Part shown: positions 49,765 to 59,033 of the stretch, piece after piece
Layout of the letters: each line of letters opens with the position of its first letter
Position numbering within the stretch: the first letter of the stretch is position 1
From: Pseudomaricurvus sp033283175
GTDB lineage: Bacteria; Pseudomonadota; Gammaproteobacteria; Pseudomonadales; Cellvibrionaceae
Assembly: GCA_033283175.1 (NCBI GenBank)
Contig: JAWMQM010000003.1
Span: 248,001-312,000, forward strand
DNA length: 64,000 nucleotides
Direction of reading: 5' to 3'
The notes under the pieces: generated by a model
Databases searched by the model: none
What the model was told of the DNA's origin: nothing
Seen by the model: the letters and a program-made list of their open reading frames with translations, nothing else
Translations under genes and position numbers: made by a program

Positions 49765-49880
49765 CGGGTCGATAACTCCGTCAGGCCTCAGGGGCTGGCG
49801 GATCAATAAGGATTGTCCGGGATTGGCGGTGACCGCTGGTCCCACAGAGTGGCACAAAACCATAACAACGAGGAGTTGCA

Positions 49881-50600
49881 GTGGCAGTACATCTCACCGA
49901 AGAAGAACAACTTGAGACCCTCAAACGCTGGTGGGCCGAGAATGGCAAATCCACCATAGTCGGCATTGTGCTGGCCGTTGGGGCTTACCTGGGGTGGAAC
50001 TTCTGGCACGACCAGAAGCAGGCCAGTGCCGAGGCCGCGTCTGCCCAGTACCAGATGCTGCTGGAAGCCGTGCAGGTGCAACCTGGTACCAAATTGCCGG
50101 AAGAGAAGTTGACCACCGCCAAACACCTGGCCGATGAGCTGAAGAACGCCAGCGGCGGCAGTCTCTATGCCAGCCTCGGCGCCCTGGTGAAAGCCAGGGT
50201 GCTGCTGGAGAGCGGCGATGCCGAAGCTGCCATTGCCGAGCTGCAGTGGGTGATTGAACGCAATGCCGACACGGCGCTGACCAACACCGCCAAAATGCGC
50301 CTGGCACGCCTGCAACTGGCTGCTGAACAGTACGCAGTGGCCCTGCAGACCGCCGCGGATACCGATGACGTTTCCTACAAGGGCGCGTTTGCCGAAGTGC
50401 GTGGTGATGTTCTGGTAGCCCAGGGCAAGACCAGCGAAGCCCGCGCCGCCTATCAGCTGGCCCTCGACTACCTGGTGCAGGACATGGAGAGTCGTCGTCC
50501 GCTGCTGGAGATGAAACTGCAGGACCTGCAGGCAGCGGTTCCGGTCGCACCGGCTGACGCAGACGGCGAGAGCAGCGTCCCGGCAGGAGCCGATTCATGA
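49881..50600 (+). CDS. yfgM: YfgM-family periplasmic TPR protein
   Basis: A 239-residue inner-membrane-anchored protein of the YfgM family, which assists the Sec translocon and periplasmic chaperones. The cytoplasmic N-terminus carries the conserved TEEEQLETLKRWWAENGK, then one membrane helix (STIVGIVLAVGAYLGWNFW) and a periplasmic TPR-like region. GTG 49881 follows GAGGAG. Its stop overlaps the bamB start (ATGA). Confidence 0.93.
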   Translation: MAVHLTEEEQLETLKRWWAENGKSTIVGIVLAVGAYLGWNFWHDQKQASAEAASAQYQMLLEAVQVQPGTKLPEEKLTTAKHLADELKNASGGSLYASLGALVKARVLLESGDAEAAIAELQWVIERNADTALTNTAKMRLARLQLAAEQYAVALQTAADTDDVSYKGAFAEVRGDVLVAQGKTSEARAAYQLALDYLVQDMESRRPLLEMKLQDLQAAVPVAPADADGESSVPAGADS

Positions 50601-51730
50601 AGCGGCTGATCGTCGTTGCTCTGGCCGCCCTGCTGGTCGCCTGTTCTTCCAATGACGAGGTGGATCTGTCGCCGGCAGAGCTGGTGGACATTGAAAAGCC
50701 CCGCAAGGTGAAAGTGGTGTGGTCGGACGATGTTGGCAGCGGCGCCGGCGAGACCTACGAGCTGCTGCCTATGGCGGCAATGAACGGCCGTATCTACGCC
50801 GTTGACAGTGATGGTGATGTGATTGCCTACACGGCCGATCGCGGCAAGGAAGTGTGGGATGCGGATGTTAAGCAGCCAGTGGCCAGTGGTATTGGTGCCG
50901 CCGGAGAGCTGGTGTTTCTCGGTACCATGAAGGGCGATGTTATTGCCCTGGACGCGGAGACCGGCGAAGAGCGCTGGCGGGCAAAGGTGAGCAGCGAGGT
51001 GCTGGCGCCACCCCAGGGCAATGGCAGTGAGGTGGTGGTGCAGACACTGGATGGCCGCCTCTACGCGTTCAATGCTGACGACGGCAGCCAGATGTGGATG
51101 CACGACACCGCGGTACCGGCATTGACCCTGCGCGGTACCTCGACGCCGCTGGTGACCCCGTCCGCGGTCTACGCCGGCTTTGACAGCGGTAAGGTTGTGG
51201 CGCTGAGCGCCCTCGAGGGCATTCCCCTTTGGGAGCAGCGGGTTGCTGTACCCCAGGGTCGCTCGGAGCTGGAGCGGGTTGTTGATATCAACGCGGCACC
51301 TCTGCTGGTGGGCGAGCTGCTTTACGTGGGCAGCTACCAGGGCCGCCTGGTTGCCATCAACCGCAACAATGGTCGTGGTGTCTGGGCACAGCAGGAGTCC
51401 ACCTTTAACGGCCTGTCGGCAGCGGGGGGGTACGTGTTTATCTCCACCGCCGGGGATAGCGTCAAGGCCTACGATGCGGCTACCGGCCAATTGGTGTGGA
51501 GCAATGACCAACTGGTACGTCGCCAGCTGGGGGCCCCGCAAACCTTTGGCAGTTTCGTGGCGGTGGCCGACTTTGAAGGCTATGTGCACATCATGAACCA
51601 GTCGGATGGCCAGTTTGTGGCCCGCCGCAAAGTGGATGGCGACGGTGTCCGGACACCCATGCTGGGCCTGGGGGATACCCTCTACGTCTACGGCAACAGT
51701 GGTGACCTGGAAGCGCTGAACATCCGCTAA
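50597..51730 (+). CDS. bamB: Outer-membrane assembly lipoprotein BamB
   Basis: A 377-residue beta-propeller lipoprotein of the BAM complex that inserts outer-membrane proteins. The lipobox ALLVAC lies at about 11-16. PQQ-like blade repeats follow (DRGKEVWDADVKQPVASG; ETGEERWRAKVSSEV; DDGSQMWMHDTAVPAL; ATGQLVWSNDQL). It is translationally coupled to yfgM, and a strong terminator follows 25 bases after the stop. Confidence 0.95.
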   Translation: MKRLIVVALAALLVACSSNDEVDLSPAELVDIEKPRKVKVVWSDDVGSGAGETYELLPMAAMNGRIYAVDSDGDVIAYTADRGKEVWDADVKQPVASGIGAAGELVFLGTMKGDVIALDAETGEERWRAKVSSEVLAPPQGNGSEVVVQTLDGRLYAFNADDGSQMWMHDTAVPALTLRGTSTPLVTPSAVYAGFDSGKVVALSALEGIPLWEQRVAVPQGRSELERVVDINAAPLLVGELLYVGSYQGRLVAINRNNGRGVWAQQESTFNGLSAAGGYVFISTAGDSVKAYDAATGQLVWSNDQLVRRQLGAPQTFGSFVAVADFEGYVHIMNQSDGQFVARRKVDGDGVRTPMLGLGDTLYVYGNSGDLEALNIR

Positions 51731-51755
51731 CATCCCGCTTATGGGGTATACTCGG

Positions 51756-51784
51756 AGCCAGGGCAGAATGCCCTGGCTTTTTTA
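51756..51784 (+). terminator. Intrinsic terminator after bamB
   Basis: AGCCAGGGC (51756-51764) and GCCCTGGCT (51770-51778) form a perfect 9-bp stem with a 5-base loop, followed by six T residues. This is the clearest terminator in the window and separates bamB from der. Confidence 0.93.
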
Positions 51785-51826
51785 TTGGGCGGCCGTCCTG
51801 GCTCCCGGACTTGCATGAGACAGTCA

Positions 51827-53239
51827 ATGATTCCTGTAATTGCCCTGGTAGGGCGGCCCAATGTGGGCAAATCCACACTCTTCAACTGCCTCACCCGCAC
51901 GCGTGATGCGCTGGTGGCGGATTATGCCGGCCTCACCCGCGACCGCAAGTACGGTCAGGGCGAGATGTTCGGCAAGAAGTTTGTGGTCATCGACACTGGT
52001 GGTATCAGCGGTGATGAGCAGGGCATTGACGAGGCCATGGCCGGGCAGTCGCTGCAGGCAATCAACGAGGCTGACGCCGTGCTGTTTATGGTGGACTGCC
52101 GCGCCGGCCTGACCGCCGCCGACGAGATGATTGCCCGTCACCTGCGCGTAAACCACAAACGCACCTACGTGGTGGCCAACAAGGTCGACGGCCAGAACTA
52201 CGATATGGCGGTAGCGCCGTTCTACGAAATGGGCCTGGGCGAGCTCTATCCGACCACCGCAACTCATGGCAAAGGCGTGAAGGGCCTGATGCAGACGGTG
52301 CTGGACGAGTTCCCGCCACAGGAGGAGCCCTCCGACAACGACCGTGAGCGTGGCATCAAGATGGCCATTGTCGGCCGTCCCAATGTGGGCAAGTCGACGC
52401 TGGTCAACCGCATGCTGGGCGAAGACCGGGTGGTGGTCTTTGACCAGCCCGGTACTACCCGTGACAGTATCTATATCGACTACGAGCGCAACGAACAGCC
52501 CTATACCATCATCGATACCGCCGGTGTGCGGCGGCGCAAAAATGTCCGTGAGACGGTGGAGAAGTTCTCTATCGTCAAGACCCTGCGGGCCATCGAAGAC
52601 GCCAATGTGGTGATCCTGGTGATGGATGCCCGCGAAGGTATTGTGGATCAGGACCTGCACCTGATGGGGCAGGTGATCGACAGTGGTCGCGCACTGGTGG
52701 TGGCGCTCAACAAATGGGATGGCCTGGAAGCGGAGCAGAAGGAGTACATCAAGGCGGAGCTGGGGCGGCGCCTGCGCTTTATTGACTTTGCCGATGTCCA
52801 CTTTATCTCGGCGCTGCACGGTACCGGTGTGGGCCATCTCTATGAGTCCGTGGAAAAGGCCTTCCGTTCCGCCACCGACAAACTCTCCACCAACCAGCTG
52901 ACCCGTATCCTGGAAGACGCTGTGGCGGTGCATCAGCCCCCCATGCATAACGGTCGTCGCATCAAGTTGCGCTACGCCCACGCCGGTGGCCTGAACCCGC
53001 CCATCATTGTGATTCACGGTAACCAGACCGACAAGATTCCCGGCCACTACACCAAGTATCTGGAGAAAACTTTCCGTCGCGCTCTGGATCTGCATGGCAC
53101 GCCGCTGCGTATACAGTACAGGACCACCGAGAACCCCTTCGAGGGTCGCAAAAACAAACTGACCGACCGGCAGGTGCAGAAGAAGCAACGCCTGACCCAG
53201 TTCTACCAGAAGCAGAAAAAGAAGAACAAGAACAAATAA
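51827..53239 (+). CDS. der: Ribosome-assembly GTPase Der (EngA)
   Basis: A 470-residue GTPase with two tandem G domains needed for 50S assembly. The two P-loops are both GRPNVGKSTL (residues 8-17 and near 185), with DTGG and DTAG switch II motifs and NKVD/NKWD base-recognition motifs. The KH-like C-terminal domain and a very basic Lys/Gln tail end the protein. The ATG at 51827 gives the standard start MIPVIALVG; upstream in-frame ATG 51815 is less likely. Confidence 0.97.
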   Translation: MIPVIALVGRPNVGKSTLFNCLTRTRDALVADYAGLTRDRKYGQGEMFGKKFVVIDTGGISGDEQGIDEAMAGQSLQAINEADAVLFMVDCRAGLTAADEMIARHLRVNHKRTYVVANKVDGQNYDMAVAPFYEMGLGELYPTTATHGKGVKGLMQTVLDEFPPQEEPSDNDRERGIKMAIVGRPNVGKSTLVNRMLGEDRVVVFDQPGTTRDSIYIDYERNEQPYTIIDTAGVRRRKNVRETVEKFSIVKTLRAIEDANVVILVMDAREGIVDQDLHLMGQVIDSGRALVVALNKWDGLEAEQKEYIKAELGRRLRFIDFADVHFISALHGTGVGHLYESVEKAFRSATDKLSTNQLTRILEDAVAVHQPPMHNGRRIKLRYAHAGGLNPPIIVIHGNQTDKIPGHYTKYLEKTFRRALDLHGTPLRIQYRTTENPFEGRKNKLTDRQVQKKQRLTQFYQKQKKKNKNK

Positions 53240-53265
53240 AGCAGAGATGCAGGAGGCGCTGCGAC

Positions 53266-54036
53266 GTGGTGTACAAAGTCGTTATACGGACTCTCGCCAC
53301 CCTGGCAGTGCTGGCCCTTGGGGTCACTGCCGCGTCCGCCGATGATAAACAGCCCCTGCGGCTGGGCATTGAAGACAGCTGGCCACCCTACGCCAACAGC
53401 AAGGGGCAGGGCATCAGTCGCAATCTGGTGGAGGCGGCAATGGCGGCGGTGGAGCACCCGGTGGAGTTTGTAGTGAAGCCCTACGCGCGGGTGCTGCGGG
53501 ATGTGGAGTCCGGTTTGCTGGACGGGGGCTTCAATGTCACCCGCCAAGCCAGTACCGAAGCCCGTTTCCTGTTTGGACAGCAGCCGTTGCTCAAGGCCTC
53601 CGCTTCCTACTACTTCGCGCCCGGCAAAGCCTTGCCCGTGAAGAATCCGGCGCAGATTCCTGCGGGCACCCGCATCGCCCTGATCCTCGATTACGAATAC
53701 GGCAACGAGTATGAGCAGGAGCGCCAGCGCCTGCTGGAGTATCGGGTCGCCAGTCAGCGCCAGATTATCAAAATGCTGCTTGCCGGACGTGTGGACATGG
53801 CCATCATGTTCGATGAGGTGCTGGAGTGCACCCTTACGCAAATGGAGCTGCCCGCCGGGGCCCTGAGCCGCGGTGCAGTTAATCACGTCAGTGACATCTA
53901 CGTGGCGTTTCACCGGGGTGAGGAGCAGTCACCGGACCATGCGGAACTGCTGGATGAAGGGTTGCGGCGTATCCACCAGCAGGGGCGCTACCAGCAGCTG
54001 GCTGAGCAGCACCTGCCTTCCGACTGCAATCCCTGA
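53266..54036 (+). CDS. Periplasmic solute-binding protein, family 3
   Basis: A 256-residue periplasmic protein of the SBP_bac_3 type. The signal peptide (VVIRTLATLAVLALGVTAASA) leads to a type II binding fold with LRLGIEDSWPPYANSKG at the mature N-terminus and NLVEAAMAAV next. No ABC permease or ATPase gene is adjacent, so it may be an orphan sensor or scavenging protein. GTG 53266 follows GGAGG. The mature domain has few cysteines and is of ordinary length. Confidence 0.82.
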   Translation: MVYKVVIRTLATLAVLALGVTAASADDKQPLRLGIEDSWPPYANSKGQGISRNLVEAAMAAVEHPVEFVVKPYARVLRDVESGLLDGGFNVTRQASTEARFLFGQQPLLKASASYYFAPGKALPVKNPAQIPAGTRIALILDYEYGNEYEQERQRLLEYRVASQRQIIKMLLAGRVDMAIMFDEVLECTLTQMELPAGALSRGAVNHVSDIYVAFHRGEEQSPDHAELLDEGLRRIHQQGRYQQLAEQHLPSDCNP

Positions 54037-54055
54037 GCGGTTTTTCTCCCAAGCC

Positions 54056-54802
54056 TTACTGCTGTGCCACCTGCGGATTACAGGCGCTGCTTAGCACGCG
54101 GTTTTCGTTGCCCTGCAGGCCGCGAATACTCTCGCCCCGCTGACACTCCCACGCCTGCGGCGGGTACTGCCGGTTCCAGGCTTCCATCAACTTGCGCGAT
54201 GACGAAGACAGGCGAAAGCGCGGGTAGCTCTCCGCCATGTAGAGATAGGTGCGGGCGATGGTGCCGCGGGCGGATTCCGGTGGCTCCGCCTTGCGGTGGT
54301 CAATCTTCATGGCGCAGCTGCCGAAATCCACTTCGCTGCCGGGTAGCAGGGTGAAGTTGTAATTGCTGCGATAGGCGTTGACCGCACCGATGGCCGGGTA
54401 GAGGTTGTACATGTCCGCCTGCATCAACCGGTACTCCGCCGACACCCGGTCGGCGCAGCGACGCCCCTTGTAACTCTTGCCGCTGCTGTTAACACAGCTG
54501 GGGTGGCCGTCGCGCCACTCGCTGAAGGTACGGCCAAAGTTCTCTGCCGGCACCACGTGTTCCCACTCGATTCGGTCCGCGCGCTTCGCATGACCGGGGG
54601 TGATGAAACCGTTGGGAGCGGTGACCTGCTTGCGGTCGTTGTAGCTGGCGTTGCAGTAGAGGGTGGAGCGATGCTGTACGTGCACCTTTTCGTGCAGTAG
54701 CCGTTTGGCGCTTTGAAAGCTGTCGATTTGGGTGTTGCCCTGGCCAAAAGTGGCTTGGGTAACCAGTAATAAAAGCAGTAACCAGCGAGTGGGATACACC
54801 AC
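54056..54802 (-). CDS. endA: Endonuclease I family protein
   Basis: A 248-residue secreted nuclease of the EndA/Vvn family. The signal peptide core LLLLLVTQATFG is followed by the His-metal finger motif RIEWEHVVPAENFGR near 80 (catalytic His and Mg site), and SNYNFTLLPGS and IARTYLYMAESYP. Several Cys pairs suggest disulfides, as in Vvn. These enzymes degrade DNA in the periplasm or outside. GTG 54802 follows AGGGGA. It is 94 bases downstream of the acidic unknown gene and convergent with the binding protein. Confidence 0.9.
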   Translation of the reverse strand: MVYPTRWLLLLLLVTQATFGQGNTQIDSFQSAKRLLHEKVHVQHRSTLYCNASYNDRKQVTAPNGFITPGHAKRADRIEWEHVVPAENFGRTFSEWRDGHPSCVNSSGKSYKGRRCADRVSAEYRLMQADMYNLYPAIGAVNAYRSNYNFTLLPGSEVDFGSCAMKIDHRKAEPPESARGTIARTYLYMAESYPRFRLSSSSRKLMEAWNRQYPPQAWECQRGESIRGLQGNENRVLSSACNPQVAQQ

Positions 54803-54896
54803 AGATTCCCCTGAAAAATGGATACAGGGGCATCATAGTCGTACTTTAGTATGAGGACAAAGTGCGCTTGCGCGGAATGTGATTTCCCGCCCGCCG

Positions 54897-55763
54897 TCAG
54901 CTTTTATCCTTGCGTGGCGGGTTGTTTTGCAACTCCCGGTACAGGCGTTCGCGCAGGTCGGCTTCGATACGGGGCAGGTGGGTGGCAATTACCTGGTCCA
55001 CCAGTTGCTGCAGCCGCACGGCGCTGATCACGTCGCTACTGGCGCTGGCCTCCGGAGTGGTGCCTGACTTGAGTTCGTCCACCAGCGAGCGGTTGATGTG
55101 CAGTCGCTCGCGAATGTGCTGGGGCAGGAAGGGGTTTTCACCGCTGGCTTTGCGGGTGATGACCGGTTTGCCGGCGCTCTCCTGGGATGGGCTTTCAAAC
55201 AGGCTGCGCTGCCCGGGCAGTACACCGGGTGGCAGTATCTCGCCGGCTTCGGCGAGGCGGTCTTCCTGCTCCCACTCATCGTCGATGCTCAGCAGCGCCT
55301 GGCGGGTCTCTTCGTCGATGTCGTCTTCGTTCTCGTCTTCGTCCTCGGCGTCATCTACAAACGCCTCAGCGGGCTCTTTCCCGGCGGCATCATCCGGCTC
55401 TTCATCGGGCACTGCGGCAGCAGGATCATGTTCCACTGCCGGATGACCGGGATCGGTCTCATCCAGGTCGAGGTCCATGTTCAGCGAGTTGATGGCCTTG
55501 GCGATGTCGTTGCTGGCGTCCTTACGCTTACCGGTGATGGCGGCGTCGGGCAGTTGCGGGGCCGGTTCCTCCTGCTCGCGCAGGAAATCCTGTGCCAGGC
55601 CCTCCAGGGTGCTTTCCGGAGCCGCGTTGGAGGACGTGGCGGAGGTGGGTTGAATGACGTCGTTGAGCAGGGGGATATCGGCCCACTCATCCTCATTCAA
55701 TAACGCCTTGATGGACTCCAGTTCGCCCAGCAACTTGTCTTTGGTATCGCCTCGCCTGCTCAT
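54897..55763 (-). CDS. Acidic hypothetical protein downstream of holC
   Basis: A 288-residue soluble protein I do not recognise. The N-terminal 60 residues form a helical segment (KDKLLGELESIKALLNEDEWADIPLL). The middle (about 105-180) is strongly acidic and low-complexity. The C-terminal 60 residues look like a conserved folded part (NPFLPQHIRERLHINRSLVDEL; LQQLVDQVIATHLPRIEADLRERLYREL). It lies 18 bases after holC in the pepA-holC operon, so a link to replication is possible but unproven. Confidence 0.7.
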   Translation of the reverse strand: MSRRGDTKDKLLGELESIKALLNEDEWADIPLLNDVIQPTSATSSNAAPESTLEGLAQDFLREQEEPAPQLPDAAITGKRKDASNDIAKAINSLNMDLDLDETDPGHPAVEHDPAAAVPDEEPDDAAGKEPAEAFVDDAEDEDENEDDIDEETRQALLSIDDEWEQEDRLAEAGEILPPGVLPGQRSLFESPSQESAGKPVITRKASGENPFLPQHIRERLHINRSLVDELKSGTTPEASASSDVISAVRLQQLVDQVIATHLPRIEADLRERLYRELQNNPPRKDKS

Positions 55764-55781
55764 GCCTTTGATCCGATGAAG

Positions 55782-56213
55782 TTAATCCCGGCGGAGATTG
55801 TGGGAGTGAATCGGGTAGCCGCGATCGCGATAAAACGCGTAGTTGCGGCGGGTGCTCTCCAGCACGTCCGGTTGCTGGCACACCACCTCGGCCAGGCGCT
55901 GGAAACGGCTGAAGTAAACCGGTATCTGCTGCTTCAGGTTGATCAGCAGGTCGTGGTGCTGGCCGCAATCCTCACCGTAGCCGATCAGCACCGGTGCCTG
56001 TCGCTCTTCACTGCCTTCACAGTCGTGGGGAATAAAACTCTCCGGACGGAAGCTCCACAGCAGCTGGTCGAGCTGCTGTGCTTCTGTCTGATTGCTGACC
56101 GCCACGTAGACACTGCTGCCCAGCGCCTGGGCTTTCTGCACCAGGCGGCAGGTAAAGTCGAGGCGATCGGCAGTGTCGGTTTGGGGCAGTATATAGAAAT
56201 CAACCCTGGTCAT
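55782..56213 (-). CDS. holC: DNA polymerase III chi subunit
   Basis: A 143-residue HolC, the clamp-loader accessory subunit that bridges SSB and the polymerase III holoenzyme. The family pattern is clear: RVDFYILPQTDTADRLDFTCRLVQKA at 3-28, then LDQLLWSFRPESFIPHD near 50 and the C-terminal RRNYAFYRDRGYPIHSHN. It lies 14 bases after pepA, the usual gammaproteobacterial order. Confidence 0.93.
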   Translation of the reverse strand: MTRVDFYILPQTDTADRLDFTCRLVQKAQALGSSVYVAVSNQTEAQQLDQLLWSFRPESFIPHDCEGSEERQAPVLIGYGEDCGQHHDLLINLKQQIPVYFSRFQRLAEVVCQQPDVLESTRRNYAFYRDRGYPIHSHNLRRD

Positions 56214-56227
56214 GGCGGAACCTGGTC

Positions 56228-57712
56228 TCAGGCGTGCTGCAACAGGTATTCCACCAACAGGGATACCGGCCGGCCACTGGCGCCTTTGGCGGCACCGCCA
56301 GTCCAGGCGGTACCGGCGATATCCAGGTGGGCCCAGTCGTAGCTCTTGGTGAAACGGGAGAGGAAGCAGGCCGCGGTGACACTGCCGGCACCGGGGGTAC
56401 CGATGTTGGCGATGTCGGCAAAGTTGCTGTCCAGTTGCTTCTGGTACTCATCCCACAGGGGCATGTGCCAGGCTTTGTCGCCCGCCTTCATGCCAGCGTC
56501 GAACAGCTTTTGGGCCAGCTCGTCACTGTTGCTGTAGAGGCCGCTGGTGTGGTTGCCCAGCGCCACAATGCAGGCGCCGGTGAGGGTGGCCACGTCCACT
56601 ACCGCCTTGGGCTTGAAACGCTCGGCGTAGGTGAGGGCATCACACAGTACCAGGCGGCCCTCGGCATCGGTGTTGAGGATTTCGATGGTCTGGCCGGACA
56701 TGGAGGTGACGATATCACCGGGCTTGGTAGCGCGGCCACTGGGCATGTTCTCTGCCGCCGCCACAATTACCACCAGGTTGATGGGCAGGGCCAGCTCCAC
56801 CACAGTCTTGAGTGCGCCCAGCACACTGGCGGCACCGCACATGTCGTACTTCATCTCATCCATGGCGGCACCGGGCTTGAGGCTGATACCGCCGGAGTCG
56901 AAGGTAATGCCCTTGCCCACCAGCACGGTGGGTTTGGCGGTTTTGGTGCCGCCCTTGTATTCCAGCACGATCAGCTGCGCTTCCTCGTCACTGCCGGCGG
57001 CAACCGACAGCAGGGAGCCCATTTTCAGCTCGCGCATCTGCTTTTCGTTGAGGATCTTGGCCGTCAGTTTGCTGTTACCGCGGGCGAGCTTGCGCGCTTC
57101 GCTGCTCAGGTAAGAGGGTGTGCAGATGTTGCCGGGCAGGTTGCCCAGGTCCTTGCACAGGGCCATGCCTTTGGCGATGGCGGTACCGGTGGCCAGAGCA
57201 GAGTTGATGGCGCTGCTCTGCTTGCTGTCGCAGCAGTAGAAACCTTTCTTGAGTGCAATGGTTTTGCCGTTGCCGCTCTTTCGCGAGTTGACCTTATAGA
57301 GCGCATCGCCAAACAGCTTGGCGGTGTGGCGGGCCTTCCAGGCTTCATCGCGGTCTTTGACCTCGACTTCGGCAACAGCCACGGCCACATCCTTGGCGGG
57401 TGAGGATTTGACGCTGGCAGCGGCTTTTTTGATGGCCTTGTCAAAGTCGTCACCACTGATGGCCTCTTTCTTCTTGCCAAAGCCCACAAGCAGGATGCGC
57501 TGGGCTGCACAGCCTTCGAGTTGTGGCAGGCTGCAGACTTCTGCCAGGGTGCCTTCCACGTCGCCCTGCTTAATCAGTTTGCTGATCTGGCCACCGCAGG
57601 CTTTGTCGACCGCGGCAGTAACGGCAGGCAGTTCGCCCTTTTCAAAAACCGGCAGAACCAGAAAACCGCTGCGCAGTGCCACAGGCGAGGAGGTTTTAGC
57701 CTGAAATTCCAT
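56228..57712 (-). CDS. pepA: Leucyl aminopeptidase PepA
   Basis: A 494-residue M17 di-zinc aminopeptidase. The metal and catalytic motifs are GKGITFDSGGISLKPG near 265, MKYDMCGAASVLG near 288 and the signature NTDAEGRL near 345. The N-terminal domain may also bind DNA, as in E. coli PepA. The ATG at 57712 gives the family N-terminus MEFQAKTSS; the frame upstream is rejected. Divergent from lptF across about 200 bp. Confidence 0.96.
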   Translation of the reverse strand: MEFQAKTSSPVALRSGFLVLPVFEKGELPAVTAAVDKACGGQISKLIKQGDVEGTLAEVCSLPQLEGCAAQRILLVGFGKKKEAISGDDFDKAIKKAAASVKSSPAKDVAVAVAEVEVKDRDEAWKARHTAKLFGDALYKVNSRKSGNGKTIALKKGFYCCDSKQSSAINSALATGTAIAKGMALCKDLGNLPGNICTPSYLSSEARKLARGNSKLTAKILNEKQMRELKMGSLLSVAAGSDEEAQLIVLEYKGGTKTAKPTVLVGKGITFDSGGISLKPGAAMDEMKYDMCGAASVLGALKTVVELALPINLVVIVAAAENMPSGRATKPGDIVTSMSGQTIEILNTDAEGRLVLCDALTYAERFKPKAVVDVATLTGACIVALGNHTSGLYSNSDELAQKLFDAGMKAGDKAWHMPLWDEYQKQLDSNFADIANIGTPGAGSVTAACFLSRFTKSYDWAHLDIAGTAWTGGAAKGASGRPVSLLVEYLLQHA

Positions 57713-57911
57713 AATGCTTCCCCAAGACAAAAAAGATGGATTACGGGATAATGCCTCGCAACCGGCACGGCCCGTGTGTCTGAAATTCGGTCAGATTGCT
57801 GGCGGTTTGTCCTGCTGTGGATGTGTGCATCCAGCCCGCAGACCGATGGCAAATAATAACCACAGTGTACGTTATGCCTGCGGCAGAGCAAGTACTCAGA
57901 GGAAGCCAGCG

Positions 57912-59033
57912 TTGATTATTTTCCGCTATCTCGCCCGGGAAGTTTTGGTCAGTATGTTCGCCGTCAGCGGCGTGCTGTTGCTGATCATTATGAGCGGCCG
58001 TTTTGTTAAATACCTCGCCGATGCAGCAGCCGGCAAGCTCGATCCCGGTGTGCTGTTCGCCATTATCGGTTTTCGCCTGCCCGGCTTCCTGGAACTGATC
58101 CTGCCGCTGGGATTGTTTATCGCCTTCCTGCTCGCCTATGGCCGTCTCTACATGGAGAGTGAGATGGTGGTGCTGTCTGCCTGTGGCATGAGTCCACGGC
58201 GGTTGATGTACTACAGCCTCTCCCTGGCGCTGGTGGTTGCCCTGCTGGTGGCCTCCCTGAGCCTTGTGATCAGCCCGCTGGGGGTTGCCCGTGCCGAGGC
58301 GATCTTCCTGCAGCAGAGCCAGCGCAGCGAATTCGATTACCTTGCACCTGCCCGTTTCCAGAAGACCCAGGGTGGTGCCAGTGTCACCTACGCCGATGAG
58401 CTGAGCAGCGATCGCAAGCAGATGCTGAAGGTGTTTATTGCCGAGATGGATACCACCGCAGAGGATGACGTCAGCGAGCTTGCGGTGATTCGTGCAGCCA
58501 GTGGTGAACAGGTGGTTGATGAGGTGACCGGCCAGCGCTACCTGCAGCTCAGTGACGGTTATCGCTACAGCGGCCAGCCCGGCGCGGCCAATTACAAGGT
58601 GGTGCACTTTGATCACTACCGGCAGTTGCTGGAGGTCAACAGCAAGAGCACCAAAAGCTCCAAGAGGGCGGACTCCCGGCCTACCCGCGAGCTGTTAAAC
58701 GCCGGGGATTCGGAAGGTATCGCGGCCCTGCACTGGCGTCTGTCACTGCCGGTGCTGGTGGTGGTGGTCACGCTGCTGGCGGTGCCGCTGAGCAAAACCA
58801 ACCCGCGCCAGGGTCGCTATATACAGATGATCCCCGCCATCCTGATCTACATTATTTACCTGGTATCGCTCAACGCCGCCCGCGGTGCGGTGGAGGAGAG
58901 CGACGCGTCGCCCTGGAGCAGTATCTGGCTGGTGCACTTTGTGGCCCTGGGGCTGGCATCGGCACTGTGGCTGTGGCCATCGCTGAAGCGTCGCTTGCGG
59001 GCCCGGCGCCTGCAGGAGCTGAGTCATGCGTAA
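57912..59033 (+). CDS. lptF: LPS export ABC permease LptF
   Basis: A 373-residue permease of the LptB2FG transporter that extracts lipopolysaccharide. Six predicted helices flank a periplasmic jellyroll domain; the start IIFRYLAREVLVSMFAV and the motif GRLYMESEMVVLSACGMS (about 80-97) are typical. The TTG at 57912 is chosen because it gives the family start and has AGAGGA ahead; the 66 residues upstream are not LptF-like. It overlaps lptG by 8 bases. Confidence 0.95.
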   Translation: MIIFRYLAREVLVSMFAVSGVLLLIIMSGRFVKYLADAAAGKLDPGVLFAIIGFRLPGFLELILPLGLFIAFLLAYGRLYMESEMVVLSACGMSPRRLMYYSLSLALVVALLVASLSLVISPLGVARAEAIFLQQSQRSEFDYLAPARFQKTQGGASVTYADELSSDRKQMLKVFIAEMDTTAEDDVSELAVIRAASGEQVVDEVTGQRYLQLSDGYRYSGQPGAANYKVVHFDHYRQLLEVNSKSTKSSKRADSRPTRELLNAGDSEGIAALHWRLSLPVLVVVVTLLAVPLSKTNPRQGRYIQMIPAILIYIIYLVSLNAARGAVEESDASPWSSIWLVHFVALGLASALWLWPSLKRRLRARRLQELSHA

